From assembly GCA_047967505.1 (NCBI GenBank), contig CM106540.1: a stretch of DNA of 64,000 nucleotides; one strand, 5' to 3'. Positions within the stretch are counted from its first letter, which is position 1. The number at the start of each line of letters is the position of its first letter. Both the position numbers and the translations under genes were made by a program. Of the stretch, positions 33,211-44,560 are shown in pieces. The notes under the pieces were generated by a model. It made no database searches, was not told the origin of the DNA, and worked only from the letters and a program-made list of their open reading frames with translations. This DNA is from Dipteris shenzhenensis (lineage: Eukaryota > Polypodiophyta > Polypodiopsida > Gleicheniales).

Positions 33211-33800
33211 CTTACTCTTTAGATTTTGTTGGATTGGTGGGATGTAAGAGTGATTCATTAGGGAGGGTCTTTTTGCAAACAGAAAAACATAGGTTTTGTT
33301 CCAAGAGTGAATAGGGTTTCAAAAACCAAGCATTTGCACATGCATGTAATGTGGACTATTCTATCCAAGAAATCTTATGAAACTTTTGGCTTGTGTGGAA
33401 GATTTCATTGGTGATCTCACTTATGCTGGTGGAGAGAGAGAACTTGATTATGGAGGATTACAAAAAATTAAATGAGTAAAGCTGAGTGAAGATAGGTTGC
33501 GTCTTTACTAATGATGCCTTGCCAATGACATAGGTTCAACTATCTCATGGAATTTTGAAGAACTTAGACAGTTGCTAAAATAAGGATTTGTCAATCTATT
33601 ATTGTTTTGTTTTGATTGTTTTTTTTGGCTCGCTCACTTTTTCTTGCTCGCTTTTTTTGGTTTGCTCACTTTTCGTTGCTCGCTTTTTGGTAATCCTCAC
33701 TCTACCAACTTATATGCCCATAGTAACTCCTCCTTTCACTGGGGGTCCTCTTCATCCTGCTCTTTGCACTCTATACATCTTCGAGCCTCTTTTAGGTCTT
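33210..33800. other. No recognisable gene
   Basis: AT-rich sequence; 33610-33700 repeats a GCTCGCTTTTT/GCTCACTTTT word several times. The open frame at 33588-34094 is the antisense shadow of the repeat-family gene that begins at 33.8 kb. Confidence 0.4.
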
Positions 33801-34159
33801 GCCAAAAGAAACCTACATCATGAGCTTGACAAGTACCTTAAAGGAGAAGAAAAAACAACAGCCAGGGAAATTTATAATCACTCTTTGTGCCGACTCCAAG
33901 TAATACACCCACCACCAAAGCATGTCCTCCTTGCAGCTATCCTCCTTCTCTGGGTTTGTTTCTGTGGGGATGCCATCCAACATCGTTTTCAGATAGAACA
34001 AAAGCATTCCAAAGTCTTTTGGGTATGCCATAGATTCGCAGTAGGTGGATCGGTGTACATAGTTTTGGGGCAAGATTTTGTAATGGGCTCTTAGTTGTGT
34101 CTGCACTGCACTTAAATAGGGAGAGAGTTCATTGAGCCCGCCATTCTCATTCTTTAGTC

Positions 34160-34325
34160 TCATGTTAGTTGTCTAATCTAAATCTTTCATCTCACATTAG
34201 TTGTCTAATCAAAATCTTTCGTGGTACAATAGTTCACTAATCGAAATCTTTCAATATCACATTAGTGATCTAATCAAAATCTTTTGTCTCACATTACGTG
34301 TCAAATCAAAATCTTTCGTCTCATT
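34160..34325. repeat. 32-bp minisatellite, about 5 copies
   Basis: Repeats of CTCACATTAGTTGTCTAATC followed by AAAATCTTTCGT. The same array with about six copies occurs at 40118-40325, at the equivalent place in the second family copy, so it is part of the element. Confidence 0.85.
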
Positions 34326-34528
34326 ATTATTATCGCATCGTCGTGGATCAAAGGACACTATCTAGTCACTTAGCTGAGAATTCATTGCCCAAGTAAACTC
34401 TGGAGAAGATTAACAATTCAATAGATTACACACAGATTTACACACAGATTACACAGATTACAATCTCAATAACTCCTTCCCTTCATGCAGCTTCCTCTTT
34501 CCTTGATTTGAGCTTCCTGGTTGTAGGC

Positions 34529-35132
34529 TCAGCCCTTCTTGCACCTTTCCTGAAGGGGGATGGTTCCTCCCTTCTGGCTCCTTTTCCTCTCACAGTCAGG
34601 TTCGATCTTGGCCTTCTTCAATTTGAGCTCCTTGTCTTTAAGATCTTTTGCCCAAATGGCAAATTGAGCTGCAGCATCTACTTTCTCGTCGTAGATAGCT
34701 GTAGCAGGCAGGCACATTTGATCTGTCCATGACCTAGGCAATGGCAAATGGCATTCTCTACATAGTGATTTTGTATGCACCCACACTCCAAAGCAAAAAA
34801 TGTGCACAGGGTGGTAGCATGCAGGCCTTCATGCCGCTTCCTCTTTCCTTGATTGAGCTTCCTGGTTGCAGGCTCGGCCCTTCTTGCTCCTTTTCTGAAG
34901 GGGGATGGCTCCTCCCTTCAGGATCCTTTTCCTCGTAGTTAGGCTCGGTCTTGGCCTTATTCAATTTGAGCTCCTCATCTTTTGCATCTTTTGCCCAAAT
35001 GGTAAATTGAGCTACATCATCTACTTTCTCATCATAGATAGCTGTAGTAGTAGGTAGGCACATTTGATCTATCCATGACCTAGGCAATGGTAAATGGCAT
35101 TCTCTACATAGCAATTTTGTATGCACAAACAT
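34529..35132 (-). repeat. Tandem duplication of the CREC / K-rich linker region
   Basis: 34529-34807 and 34758-35132 encode the same segment twice (LLCRECHLPLPRSW then AIYDEKVDDVAQFTIWAKDA and relatives). Each unit is about 310-330 bp. The two have diverged moderately. The repeat lies within copy A of the RING-H2 family. Confidence 0.75.
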
Positions 35133-35138
35133 CCCAAA

Positions 35139-36002
35139 TCAAAAAACGTGTATAGGGTGGTAGCACATAGGCCATCGGATCATGCAGTCATCTATGATGG
35201 GGGTATGGCAGACCATGCATTTTGGACCCTGCTGCATAGTAGGATAGGCATCCAATTTAACTATTACAGCTGTCAATACCACAGTCTTGCTCTTTACATG
35301 ACGAAGTTGCTTCTTGATTCCTTCCTCCCTCGTCCTAAGGCTGCAGATGTTCTCCTTCATCTCCTCCACTTTTTGCTCACTCTGTGCAATAGCTACATCT
35401 GAATCCCTCAGCATCTATTGAACTTTCGCAAATTCTTGAAAAACATCTTCATGGGTGGTTTCCAAGACTTCCACTCTAGTTTGGGAATCTAGCAAGGCGA
35501 CGGACTGCTTTTCATAACTGTCGAAAGCCACGGCAAGTTTGTGCAAACATCTATCGTGATCTTCTTGCAGGGTATTGTAGCTTGCTCTTTGGACTTCCAA
35601 CAATGTATGGCAGACCATGCCTTTCGGACCCTTCTGCATAGCAAGACAGGCATCCGATTTAACTATTGCGGCCGTCAATACCACAATCTTGCTCTATACA
35701 TGACGAAGTTGCTTCTTGATTCCTTCCTCCCTCATCCTAATGCTGTAGATGATCACCTTCATCTCCTCCACTCTTTGCTCACTCTGTGCAATAGCTTCAT
35801 TTGAATCCCTCAGCATCTCTTGAAGTTGCTTAAATTGCTCAAAAAGATCAGCATGGGCCGTTTCCAAGACTTCCACTCTAGTTTGGAAATCTCTAAGGAC
35901 GATGGACTGCTTTTCATAACTGTCAAAAGCCACGGAAAGCTTGTGCACAGCCCTATCGTAATCTTGTTGTAGGGTCTTGTAGCTTACTCTTTGGACTTCC
36001 AA
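35139..36002 (-). repeat. Tandem duplication of the coiled-coil region
   Basis: Two units of about 310 bp, one beginning EVQRVSYKTLQQDYDR (near 36002) and the other EVQRASYNTLQEDHDR (near 35600), both ending in REEGIKKQLRHV and VLTA-IVK. The first unit ends in a degenerate finger start (GMVCHT) and the second in the fuller finger, so the coil plus finger start was duplicated as one piece. Confidence 0.75.
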
Positions 36003-36999
36003 TAGTGATTCAAAAAAACAACCCTCATCGTGGCTGCTGCAACTTGCTCCACCATGGCTGCTCTCTATATCCTTCTTGGCTTGGAGAGTTGCCTCATTAT
36101 CTTCTCCACCCCGGCTTCTCTCTGCCCCATCCTTCGTGCTCTCGAAGCTCTCTCGCAGTTCCTACATCACCTTTCTAGTTTTTGCATTCTCCCTTTTTAG
36201 CTCCTCCATCATCTCGTCTTTTTCAATGTTCAATTTGTTCTGCATGTTGCAGAGCTGTTTGTAAAGACCCTCCTTTTCGGCTCTCTGATATTGAGGTCCT
36301 TTTGCATCTTTTCTAGCTCCTTGTTTGCCATGTCCCCGTCATTTCTCACTTCTTCGAGCCTATCTCGGAGCTCCTTCATGCTGCTTCTCATATTGCACAA
36401 AAATACCTTTGAGGGTAGCTGCCATCAGGTGCATTGCAACTCCAGTGGACTGAGATGAAAATTGGGATTTGCCATCCATGCAATTCTTTAGGTTGGTTAA
36501 CACGCTCTTGGAGATCGCCCTTGAGAAAGATATATCACGTCCTTTCAGTTGCTCTACTACTGCTAGTTGAACCTGCCAGAACTTGCAGGTTTCTCTCATA
36601 TGAGGAAAGAAGTGAATGGTCTTGTTCAGTACACCTTGGAGGTCTATTGGCAAGATTGAAATCTTCACTCCACCATCTTTACTAATTTGAGCATTGGGGT
36701 ATATGTTTAGAATATCTTGTCTCTTCCACTGCTTCTCGAAAAAGTGTGCTTGCGTACTACCTCCAGAAATTCCTAGAGCCTTTTCAGTCACACTTTCATT
36801 GATGGTAATCTTGTGACCTTGATAGAATAGTTGTCCCTCCTTCACGTTCACCTCCTGCACCATCCTGGTGAAGTTTTGGAGAGCATCCAAATTGGGATTT
36901 TGAATAGCAAGAGAGGAGCTCCCATATGTCATGATTTCAAGATTAGGGGAGAGGGGATAGAAGTTGCAGGAAGAGTGCAAGGAAGAAAGAAATGGTCAA

Positions 37000-38198
37000 G
37001 AGGGATAGAAGATGAAGCTGTGAAGGAAATGGATTAGTGGAGGCTTGAGATTGCATGGGAGAATGAAACGTTCGAGAGGGATAAAAGAGGAAATGGTTAA
37101 GGGAATGGAATAGCTGACTACACCCGCCCGACAACTATTAAGGTGAGAGCCATCGCGGTGGTTGGCCCAAATTTTGAATAATTCAAGGTGGCAGTACTGA
37201 CTTGCATGGCAATGAATGATTAGAGGTGATGGCATCTAAGATTCCCAACCATGTCTGTGGTGGTGGCTAAGATCCATTGGGCTATCAGTTAATTACTAGC
37301 CATTGCAGTGGCCCAGGGATTAGAGGTGATTAGGCTTCATGATTTGCTTTTGTGGGAATTACTGTCCGATGGTGGTCGCTGCCATCAGCTACGTCTATCA
37401 TGGCTCTACGATTCCACCGTGCCACCGCTCACCCACCACCATGCTTTAGCATGCATGATCACTATGAGTGCAATAAAAATTACTAGTCACCGAGCTCGCA
37501 TGCTTAGTAGAGAACTAGAGTGCATGGTAATGAGTGATTAGACATGGTAATGAGACTTATTGCTCGGTGGTGGTGGCTCTCATTAGCCACGCCTATCATG
37601 GCTAAGTTAATTACCAACCATTGACCACATGGCATCTTCTTCATGATTACCAGCCCGCCGTTTGAGGGATTCCACCACGGTGGCCTGCAATTAATATGGA
37701 TGGAACCCTATGCTCCAGCCACCGTGGTGGCTCAAACTTTATAATATATATAAGATCTGTGGCATTTGGCATTTCACTACGTTTCTCTAATCCACCCAAG
37801 CTCTACTACTTTGCTCCACACCCCTCCCCTATCTCTTTTCCACCCCTGCTCTACTTTGCTCCATGCTCCCTCCTCTAACTCTTGTCACTACATCTGCTCC
37901 CCTACTCATCTTTTGCTCACCCACTCATCTTTAGCATGCCTAGTTGGTCCCCCCCTCGATGCTATGTGATCCCAATAATATCTGCCTTCTCATATAAGGT
38001 GATTGTGTTGCACTCACGTGGAGTAGAAATGCTCGCACTAGTGGAGAACCTTCCTTCCCACAGACGACTCCCCACACATCTGAATGTCATCACCTTAGAT
38101 AACATGCTCATAGAGGGCCTCTTTATGGCTGTGCTATATGGGTTCCCCCTAGATGTCGAAGAAGCTCTCAATATTTTTAGAGCAGAGTACTCTCAACT
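37000..38198. other. Upstream flank of copy A; no recognisable gene
   Basis: 37.2-37.7 kb repeats words such as AATGATTAGAGGTGAT and GTGGTGGCT imperfectly. The open frame at 37882-38220 (plus) is continuous for 112 codons but has no recognisable domain. Its end lies within the direct duplication that starts near 38198. Confidence 0.35.
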
Positions 38199-38852
38199 TG
38201 CTGGGGGGGCCATAATCTGAGTCTTGGCAATGTGCATGATCTTCGGCCTCTCCATCGTATCCTTCTTTGGCTCCCTAAAAATTTTTAATGCAAAAAGCTA
38301 GACTGGCAAAAAATTGAGTTGTACAAATTTCCTCTTGCTAAGATGAGGCTCTCAACAATTGCTGGATGTAATCTTTTGGGCGAGCTCAACGATCTTTTGG
38401 CTCACTGGATGTAATGTTTTGGTCTCTAAGGCATTTACGTAATCTCTTTTTGTTTAATTTGAGGCTCTCAGTATGCACTGTTGTTAACTTTTATATTTGT
38501 ATTTGAATGCTTATGGCTGCTACCTATAATCTTTTGTTTAAGGCTCTCAGCAATTATCGAGTTTTAATAAATGTAAGATCCTCTGTTCAATTTTTGCTCG
38601 GTATAAGTTGATAATTTTTATATAACCTGTTATTGGACGTAAATGTACATTGTAATATCTTTTGTTCAATTTTCACTTGATAAAATGAACTTTTGCCATC
38701 ATTTATATTTACTGCAACAAGGACTAAAATACCAAGAAAGAAGGACTATAATTTCCTTCGTTTATGACCAAAATAGTGCTAAAATAACTCCAACGACCCC
38801 ACCGTTGTGGTTGCATGGAGATACATCTAGAAAGATACAATAAAACTTTCAA

Positions 38853-39018
38853 AAAATGCAATTGACGATATGGCCCTTGAAGGGTCCCCTTTAGGGGCAA
38901 GGACCATATCGACATACCATTTCTGTCCAGTGGCATCGTGGATATTGTATAATGCACGTAGATATGGCCCTTGCCCCTAAAGGGGACCCCTTAAGGGCCA
39001 TATTGTCAATTGCATTTT
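38853..39018. mobile_element. 166-bp hairpin MITE with 58-bp inverted repeats
   Basis: The left arm 38853-38910 (AAAATGCAATTGACGATATG...) and right arm 38961-39018 are reverse complements with few mismatches. The loop is about 50 bp. A second copy lies at 46095-46222 with most of its left arm lost. Confidence 0.85.
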
Positions 39019-39099
39019 GCTTGGTTGCACAACGGAATACATTTTCTAAGAACCAGTGCGGTGAATTTCATAGATTTCCTCTCATAATACATAAAAATA

Positions 39100-39600
39100 G
39101 GTAACGGAGCTATAAGTCCAGGAACCAATGCGGTGGTCTCTCCAAGACCACCTTGAATTCTAGGCAATGATAGGTGGTCACGTTAGAGACTGCGCTGAGG
39201 GGATGCTCAGAATGATAGATTGGATCTCATTATTATTCCAAAAACCAGCACGGTGGTCTCCCTAAGCCAACCTATGATTTGCATTGGTTGCGGTCAAAGA
39301 AGTGGCAAAAGGCTGCATGACAAGTGGTCACTGTACTGTGCCAGTGTTCAAAATAATAGATTGCATCTAATTATTATGGCAAGAACTAGTGCGGTGGTCT
39401 CTCCAAGCCAACCTTCAATTTTAATGATCTGCATGGGTGTGTGCTCAGTGACAGGTGGCAAAGCTGCAGCAAAAGGCTACATGATAATAAGTGATCAAGT
39501 GGCATAGGCTTGAGACTGCGCTATGCGAAGCAGTGCAGAGATGCCATGTGTCGAGCTATGTGGTGTTCTATACAAATTGATTACATCTCATTATTACGCC
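39100..39600. repeat. Tandem ~120-140-bp units (GGTGGTCTCTCCAAGCC)
   Basis: Three to four imperfect units, with the core CGGTGGTCTCTCCAAG near 39127, 39248 and 39390, each followed by a TGATTTGCAT/TGATCTGCAT word, CAAAAGGCTACATGA and ATAGATTGCATCTCATTATT. The same units recur at 44560-45080 and 46320-46810. Confidence 0.75.
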
Positions 39601-41745
39601 AGTGCGCCTTGATGGCATCGGGAAAGTTTTCGACGAGAGCATGGGTTCGTGCAAAATTCAAATATTCACCCAGAAGCGCATCGCATCACAGCCCCAAAAT
39701 GGCCCCGAAAATAGTTTTACTATTGGCTACACCTAAGCTAACATTGATCCATGTCTTGCCAAAAGAAACCTACATCATGAGCTTGACAAGTATCTTAAAG
39801 GAGCAGGAAAAACAATAGCTAGGCAAATTATTATTCATTGTGTGTGTTGACTCCAAGTAATACACCCACCACCGAAGCATGTCCTCCTTGTAGCTATTTT
39901 CCTCCTTCTCCGGGTCTGTTTCTATGAGGAGGTCATCCAACATCGTTTTTAGATAGAACAAAAGCATTCCAAAGTCTTTTGGGTATGCCATAGATTCGTA
40001 GTAGGTGGATTGACGTACAAAGTTTTGGGGCTAGATTTCATAATGGGCTCTTAGTTGTGTGTGCACTGCACTTAAATAGGGAGAGAGTTCATTGAGCCTG
40101 ACCTTCTCATTCTTCAGTCTCATGTTAGGTGTCTAATCAAAATCTTTCATCTCACATTAGTTGTCTAATCAAAATATTTTGTCTCACATTAGTTGACTAA
40201 TCGAAATCTTTTCTCTCACAATAGTTGACTCATCGCAATATTTCAGTCTCACATTAGTGATCTAGTCGAAATCTTTTGTCTCACATTAGTTGCAAATCAA
40301 AATCTTTCATTTGACATTATGGTCCTTGGCATGTCAAAGGACACTATCTAGTCACATAGCTAAGAAAACATTGCCCAAGTAAACTCTGGAGAAGATTAAC
40401 AATTCAATAGATTACACACAAATTACATAGATTACACCTCAAAGACTCCTTTCCTTTAGATTACATCTCAAGGACTCCTTTCCTTGAGGGGGCTGGTTCC
40501 ACATTGCTTTGAGCAGGTAGCCTCGTTGAGCTCCTTGATTGTAGGCTCGGTCCTCCTTGCTCCTTTCCAGAATGAAGGGAGGGTCTGGGCCCTTGAAGGA
40601 AGGAACCATCCCCATGCCGCTTCCTCTTTCCTGGATTTTAGCTTCCTAGTTGCAGGCTCAGCCCTTCTTGCTCCTTTCCTGAAGGGTGATGGCTCCTCCC
40701 TTCAGGCTCCTATTCCTCACAGCTAGGCTCAGTCTTGGCCTTCTTCAATTTGAGCTCTTCATCTTTTGCATCTTTTGCCCAAATGGCAAATTGAGCTGCA
40801 TCATCTACTTTCTCATTGTAGATAGCTATAGTAGTAGGCAGGCACATTTGATCTATCCATAACCTGGGCAATGGTAAATGACATTCTCTGCATAGCAATT
40901 TTGTATACATAGAAATCCCAAATAAAAAAATGTGCATAGGGTGGTAGCACGCATGCCATCAGATCATGCAGTCATTTATGATGGGGGTATGGTAGACCAT
41001 GCATTTCGGACCCTGTTGCATAGGAAGATAGGCATCCGATTTAACTATTGTGGCCATCAATACCACAATCTTGCTCTATGACGAAGTTGCTTCTTGATTC
41101 CTTCCTCCCTCATCCTAATGTTGCGGATGTGATCACCTTCATCTCCTCCACTCTTTGCTGTGCTTCTCTGCTTCTGCTCTTCTAGCCTTTCCATGTTGAC
41201 CGTTTTTATAGCAGCCTCAGCTTGCTCTTGTGCCTCCTCTACCTTGGCTTCTGCACCTTCCCTGAGAATTTTCTCAAGTTGCGCTGCCTTTGCTGCATCG
41301 GTGGCTTTCTCTTGTAGAAAATTCACCTTGTGAGACATTTGCTTATCGTATCGCTCAAAAATCCCTTTGAGGTTAGATGCCATTAGGTGCATTGCAACTC
41401 CAGTAGAGCGAGATGACAATTGGGATTGGCCATCCACACAATTCTTTAGGTTGGTTAACATGCTCTTGGAGATCGCCCTTGAGAAAGATACATCACGTCC
41501 TTTTAGTTGCTCTACTCCTACTTGAACCTGCCAAAAGTTCACGATTCCTCTCGTATCAGGAAAGAAGTGAATGGTCTTCTTTAGCATATCTTGGAGGTTT
41601 GTTGGCAAGCTAGAAAGCTTGACTCCACCATCTTTACTAATCTGAGCGTTGGGGTATACATTTAGAATATCCCTCTCTCTTCCACTTCTTCTAAAAAAAG
41701 TGTGCTTGCAAACTACCTCCAGAAATTCCTAGAGAATTTAATGTA
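39600..41745 (-). pseudogene. RING-H2 repeat family protein, copy B (truncated N-terminus)
   Basis: Second minus-strand copy. The N-domain is cut at GISGG (41745) and fused to the TAACC-containing block. It then reads GRDVSFSRAISKSMLTNLKN, a K/E/A-rich coil (41057-41340) with QEKATDAAKAAQLEKILREG, a finger remnant at 40870-41020 with two ligands replaced (second Cys to Tyr, sixth to Leu), LLCRECHLPLPRLW, the K-rich linker, and the C-terminal MAYPKDFGMLLFYLKTML piece (39770-39991), continuing toward 39600 (ALLGEYLNFARTHALVENFP). Its coil differs in sequence from copy A beyond the N-domain, which suggests recombination between family members. Many stops; not functional. Confidence 0.6.
40118..40325. 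repeat. 32-bp minisatellite, about 6 copies (second locus)
   Basis: The same unit as at 34160-34325 (CTCACATTAGTTGACTAATC then GAAATCTTTT), with slightly more copies. It lies directly upstream of the C-terminal coding piece on the minus strand. Confidence 0.85.
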
Positions 41746-42875
41746 ACTAAGGGCCTAAGGCCCTCTTAGCTAAAAGGGCTTCTAAGCCCTTGCTATGCAA
41801 AGGTAGCCCGATGGCCCACAGCCTGTGTAGTGCTTGCCTACATGGCAACGTGCATACTCCAAATTAAGTGACACAACTACCCTTTTCCCTTCTATAATGG
41901 CGACACCCACCACGTCGCATTGCCCACCCCCCAAGCACCATCAGCCCCGCCCTTCTATGCCCAACGGTGCACACCCGCTCCGCCCTCTGCCTCCTATCCT
42001 AATCACCCTCCAACTCCTCCCTCCACTCGCCTCGCCTCCCTATGCCCCTTCTTTCATGCCCCCTCCACTCTCGAGATCCCCTCCTCTCCCCTTCTCCACT
42101 CCAACCCCCTCACAGTCCCCTCTAGCCACCACCCCCTCTCGCAACCGCCGCCCGCCGCCCCTCCCCCTTGTTTTTTTTTGAGCCCTATAAAAAGTTAAAA
42201 GAACCCTAACCTTAACTAACCCTAGTTACGTTAGTTTAAACCTAGGTTAGGTTAGATTTAACCTAGGTTAGTTTAACATAGGTTAGTTCGTTTAACCTAG
42301 GGTTATTAGACAACTAGGTTTCTGTAACTAACAATTAAACTAACTAGTTAGGTTAGGTTAGTCTTAACTTAAGTCAGCTAAGCTTAAGTTAGATGATCCC
42401 CTTTTTGGTTAGTCTAGACTGAAATTCGTTAGGGTAACTAATTGTAGTTAGTGAATTAACTGTAGTTATTGACCCATCAAACTGACTCAGTTGCACTAAC
42501 TAGCAGTTACCCCAACTCAGTTGGGGTTGTCCACCTAAGGCACCTTCACACATAGACTTAAAGACTAAAGACCATTCACACCACACTTTGGACCAAGGCG
42601 CCCCCCCCCAAAAAAAAAGCCCCATTTTACCCCTACTTTAACCCCTCGTAGCTCATCCGTTTCAGACCCAAACTAGACACAGTTTGGACCACAAATTCAC
42701 ACACCATAACACCATGCTACGCTGCATTTTTCCAACCAATTGACACCATTTTGGCATCCCTAGTACTTGTTAATTTATGCCTCAATGTGGGCCTCTTTTC
42801 ACACTAATTTCTACCGTGACCTCCAATTGACGATCCGTCTACACCGACACATTTCCCTACACACATGGGACATTC
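41628..42875 (+). repeat. Chimeric repeat block, copy 2 (inverted relative to 7.95-8.98 kb)
   Basis: Carries the family coding piece (41640-41745), the AAAGGGCTTCTAAGCCCTTG stem, the C-rich stretch 41880-42180, the TAACC-rich stretch 42190-42400, and the end at CACACATGGGACATTC. Beyond 42875 it joins a gypsy protease remnant, whereas copy 1 joins other sequence, so the block end is near there. Confidence 0.85.
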
Positions 42876-43115
42876 ACAATTCACAATCTTGGATATCGCC
42901 AAGAAATCCTATCAAATCTTACTGGGACGTCCTTGGATGCGGGAAGCATCAGTCCTCCATGATTGGGGAACCGATAAACTGACAATCCAAAATTGTGACA
43001 CCGTAGTAAGGTTGAATGTGGGGACAGGACCTATAAAACCAATTAAGCCTAGAGTGCTAGATGAAAGCTCTTCATTGACGATCTCAAGGAAATCAGCTCC
43101 CCTACAAAAGTAGCC
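42862..43115 (+). pseudogene. Ty3/gypsy aspartic protease end
   Basis: One open stretch reads LDIAKKSYQILLGRPWMREA then SVLHDWGTDKLTIQNCDTVV. This is the conserved C-terminal part of retroviral-type aspartic proteases of plant gypsy elements (LLGRPWL followed by H-x-W-x-x-D/N). The catalytic DTG/DSG lies upstream and is not present. The flanking polyprotein is too degraded to follow beyond about 43.4 kb. Confidence 0.7.
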
Positions 43116-43589
43116 ATAGCGGGCGATACACAAAGCAATGTCAATAACTGGATACAAACATTGGCAACCATTGACAACTGCCATTCATTAGATCCCATCT
43201 TCTCGCGGATAGATGCTGAGGTGCTATAGGTAGAGTCTCAACTCTAGTCCAATTCACCACAACCATAAACGGGAGCCAATTGAAGCCCTACTACTTCAAC
43301 ACACAAGCCATTCCCGAAGAAAATAAAGATGTGGGAAACCCAAGTATTCCTTAGTTAGGATTAGATTGTATCATGATCCCTCACTTGCATATGTACATCT
43401 TTGCACATATAGGTAGCATCAATCAATTTCAAGTTGGGGCTCAGAAGTGATGCATGAGTTCTAGCTGCCCTATGAAATACTAGCAACAAAAAAAGCATAT
43501 AGTTAGTCCCTACCTGGCTACTAGGTCACGTGCACTCACACGCTTTTGCTTAGACACATAGTTGATTGCATGAATACTTGTACTTGCAG

Positions 43590-43790
43590 CTCCTACATGC
43601 AAGTCCTACATGTGATTCCTACATGCATGTTCTACATGCGAGTTCTACATGCGACTCCTACATGCAACATGCAACATGCACGTTCTACATGCAACTCCTA
43701 CATGCAACTTGCAACTCCTACATGCAAGTTCAATATGGAAGTTCTACATGTGGAGAGAGAAAGTTTTAAAATTCCTACATGCAGAGAGAG
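43590..43790 (+). repeat. Minisatellite, ~13-bp unit (CTACATGCAAGTT)
   Basis: About a dozen copies of TCCTACATGCAAG or TTCTACATGCGAG with single-base changes. A further unit, AAGTTCTACATG, recurs at 44520-44535. Confidence 0.85.
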
Positions 43791-43929
43791 AAGCTCTCTA
43801 ACTTGTATAAATACCCCATAATGGAATGAAGCCCACACTCTTTGGGGCATTGTGTTGAGTTCTACTTTGGTATTCCAAGCAATTGCCTCAAGTGTCCATG
43901 CTTCCTTGCACTCCATGTCCAAAAGCATG

Positions 43930-44560
43930 TCCTAAGCTTGCAACTCCTCCTCCCCTATCCTCCTCCCCCCTCCTCCTCATCCTCGTCCTCCCTTGTACTC
44001 CCTCCTCCTCCTCCTCCTCCCTCCTCCTCCCTCTTCCTCCTCCCTCCTTCTCTCTCTCCTTTCCACCATACTCTTACATCTTCTTCCTCTCCCATTCCTA
44101 TGCTCCCCATAAACCCTTAGTTCCTCAACCCTTAAACCTCCATGATCTACGAGGGAGACGAGTTCTGCACCATGTGCTCTACCCTGAACCTTGGATCCTC
44201 CTTCTAACCCTAATGTCTCTCTGAACCTTGGAACCTCCTTCTAAACCCTGAACCTTCCTTTAACGCTTAAACTCCTCCTAAACCCTTCAACCCCTAATGA
44301 AGGCGAAAGCCTTTATTACTCCAACCATGATTATATGCGTTCCTTTCACACATGATGATGCACTATGTTTTCGTACCACACATGATGATGCATGTTCCTT
44401 TCACACATGCATGCACTATGTTTGCTTACCACACTTAAGCCTATGTCTCTCATCGGAATATGACTTGAGGTCCTACGCTACACTTATACTACAAACGACA
44501 ACACCGATATATCCAATATGCAAGTTCTACATGTAGAGAGTGCACTGTTGTCATAGACCT
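43930..44560. repeat. CTCC-rich stretch, then a CCTGAACCTTGGA-type short repeat
   Basis: 43.95-44.09 kb is C/T-rich (CTCCTCCTCC). 44.1-44.3 kb repeats CCCTGAACCTTGGA and CTCCTTCTAAACCC words at irregular spacing. No gene is seen. Confidence 0.6.

Larger units (their letters stand above)
33800..36945 (-). pseudogene. RING-H2 repeat family protein, copy A (most complete)
   Basis: Minus-strand relic of an unrecognised multicopy gene. Order: an N-terminal domain of about 190 residues (36360-36927) including LFYQGHKITINESVTEKALG and KGRDISFSRAISKSVLTNLK; a long coiled coil (35139-36300); a RING-H2-like finger at 35098-35219; a K/E-rich linker (DAKDEELKLNKAKTEP); and a C-terminal domain (33813-34163) with MAYPKDFGMLLFYLKTML. 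The finger reads C-x2-C-x14-C-x-H-x2-H-x2-[C]-x10-C-x2-C. The sixth ligand is a stop codon in this unit but Cys in the duplicated partial unit at 34.8 kb. RING-H2 domains usually act as ubiquitin ligases. Here that is only an inference from spacing. The N-domain may relate to plant 'transposon protein' domains, unconfirmed. Stops and shifts are frequent. Confidence 0.6.
38198..40120. repeat. Direct segmental duplication, copy 1
   Basis: Matches 45838-47045 in the same orientation and order: TTGCTGGGGGGGCCAT start, CTCTCAGCAATTGCTGGATG segment, the 166-bp hairpin element, a set of ~120-140-bp units containing CGGTGGTCTCTCCAAGCC, and the C-terminal MAYPKDFG coding piece on the minus strand. Copy 1 holds about 0.7 kb more (38440-38850 and 39600-39940). 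A third partial copy is at 44560-45240. Confidence 0.85.

Noticed and set aside
43590-43790. Regular short repeats as a CRISPR-like array
   Set aside because: Units are contiguous 13-bp repeats without unique spacers, in a plant genome.
44100-44300. AACCCT-like words as an interstitial telomere
   Set aside because: Spacing is irregular and the words belong to a longer CCCTGAACCTTGGA-type repeat.
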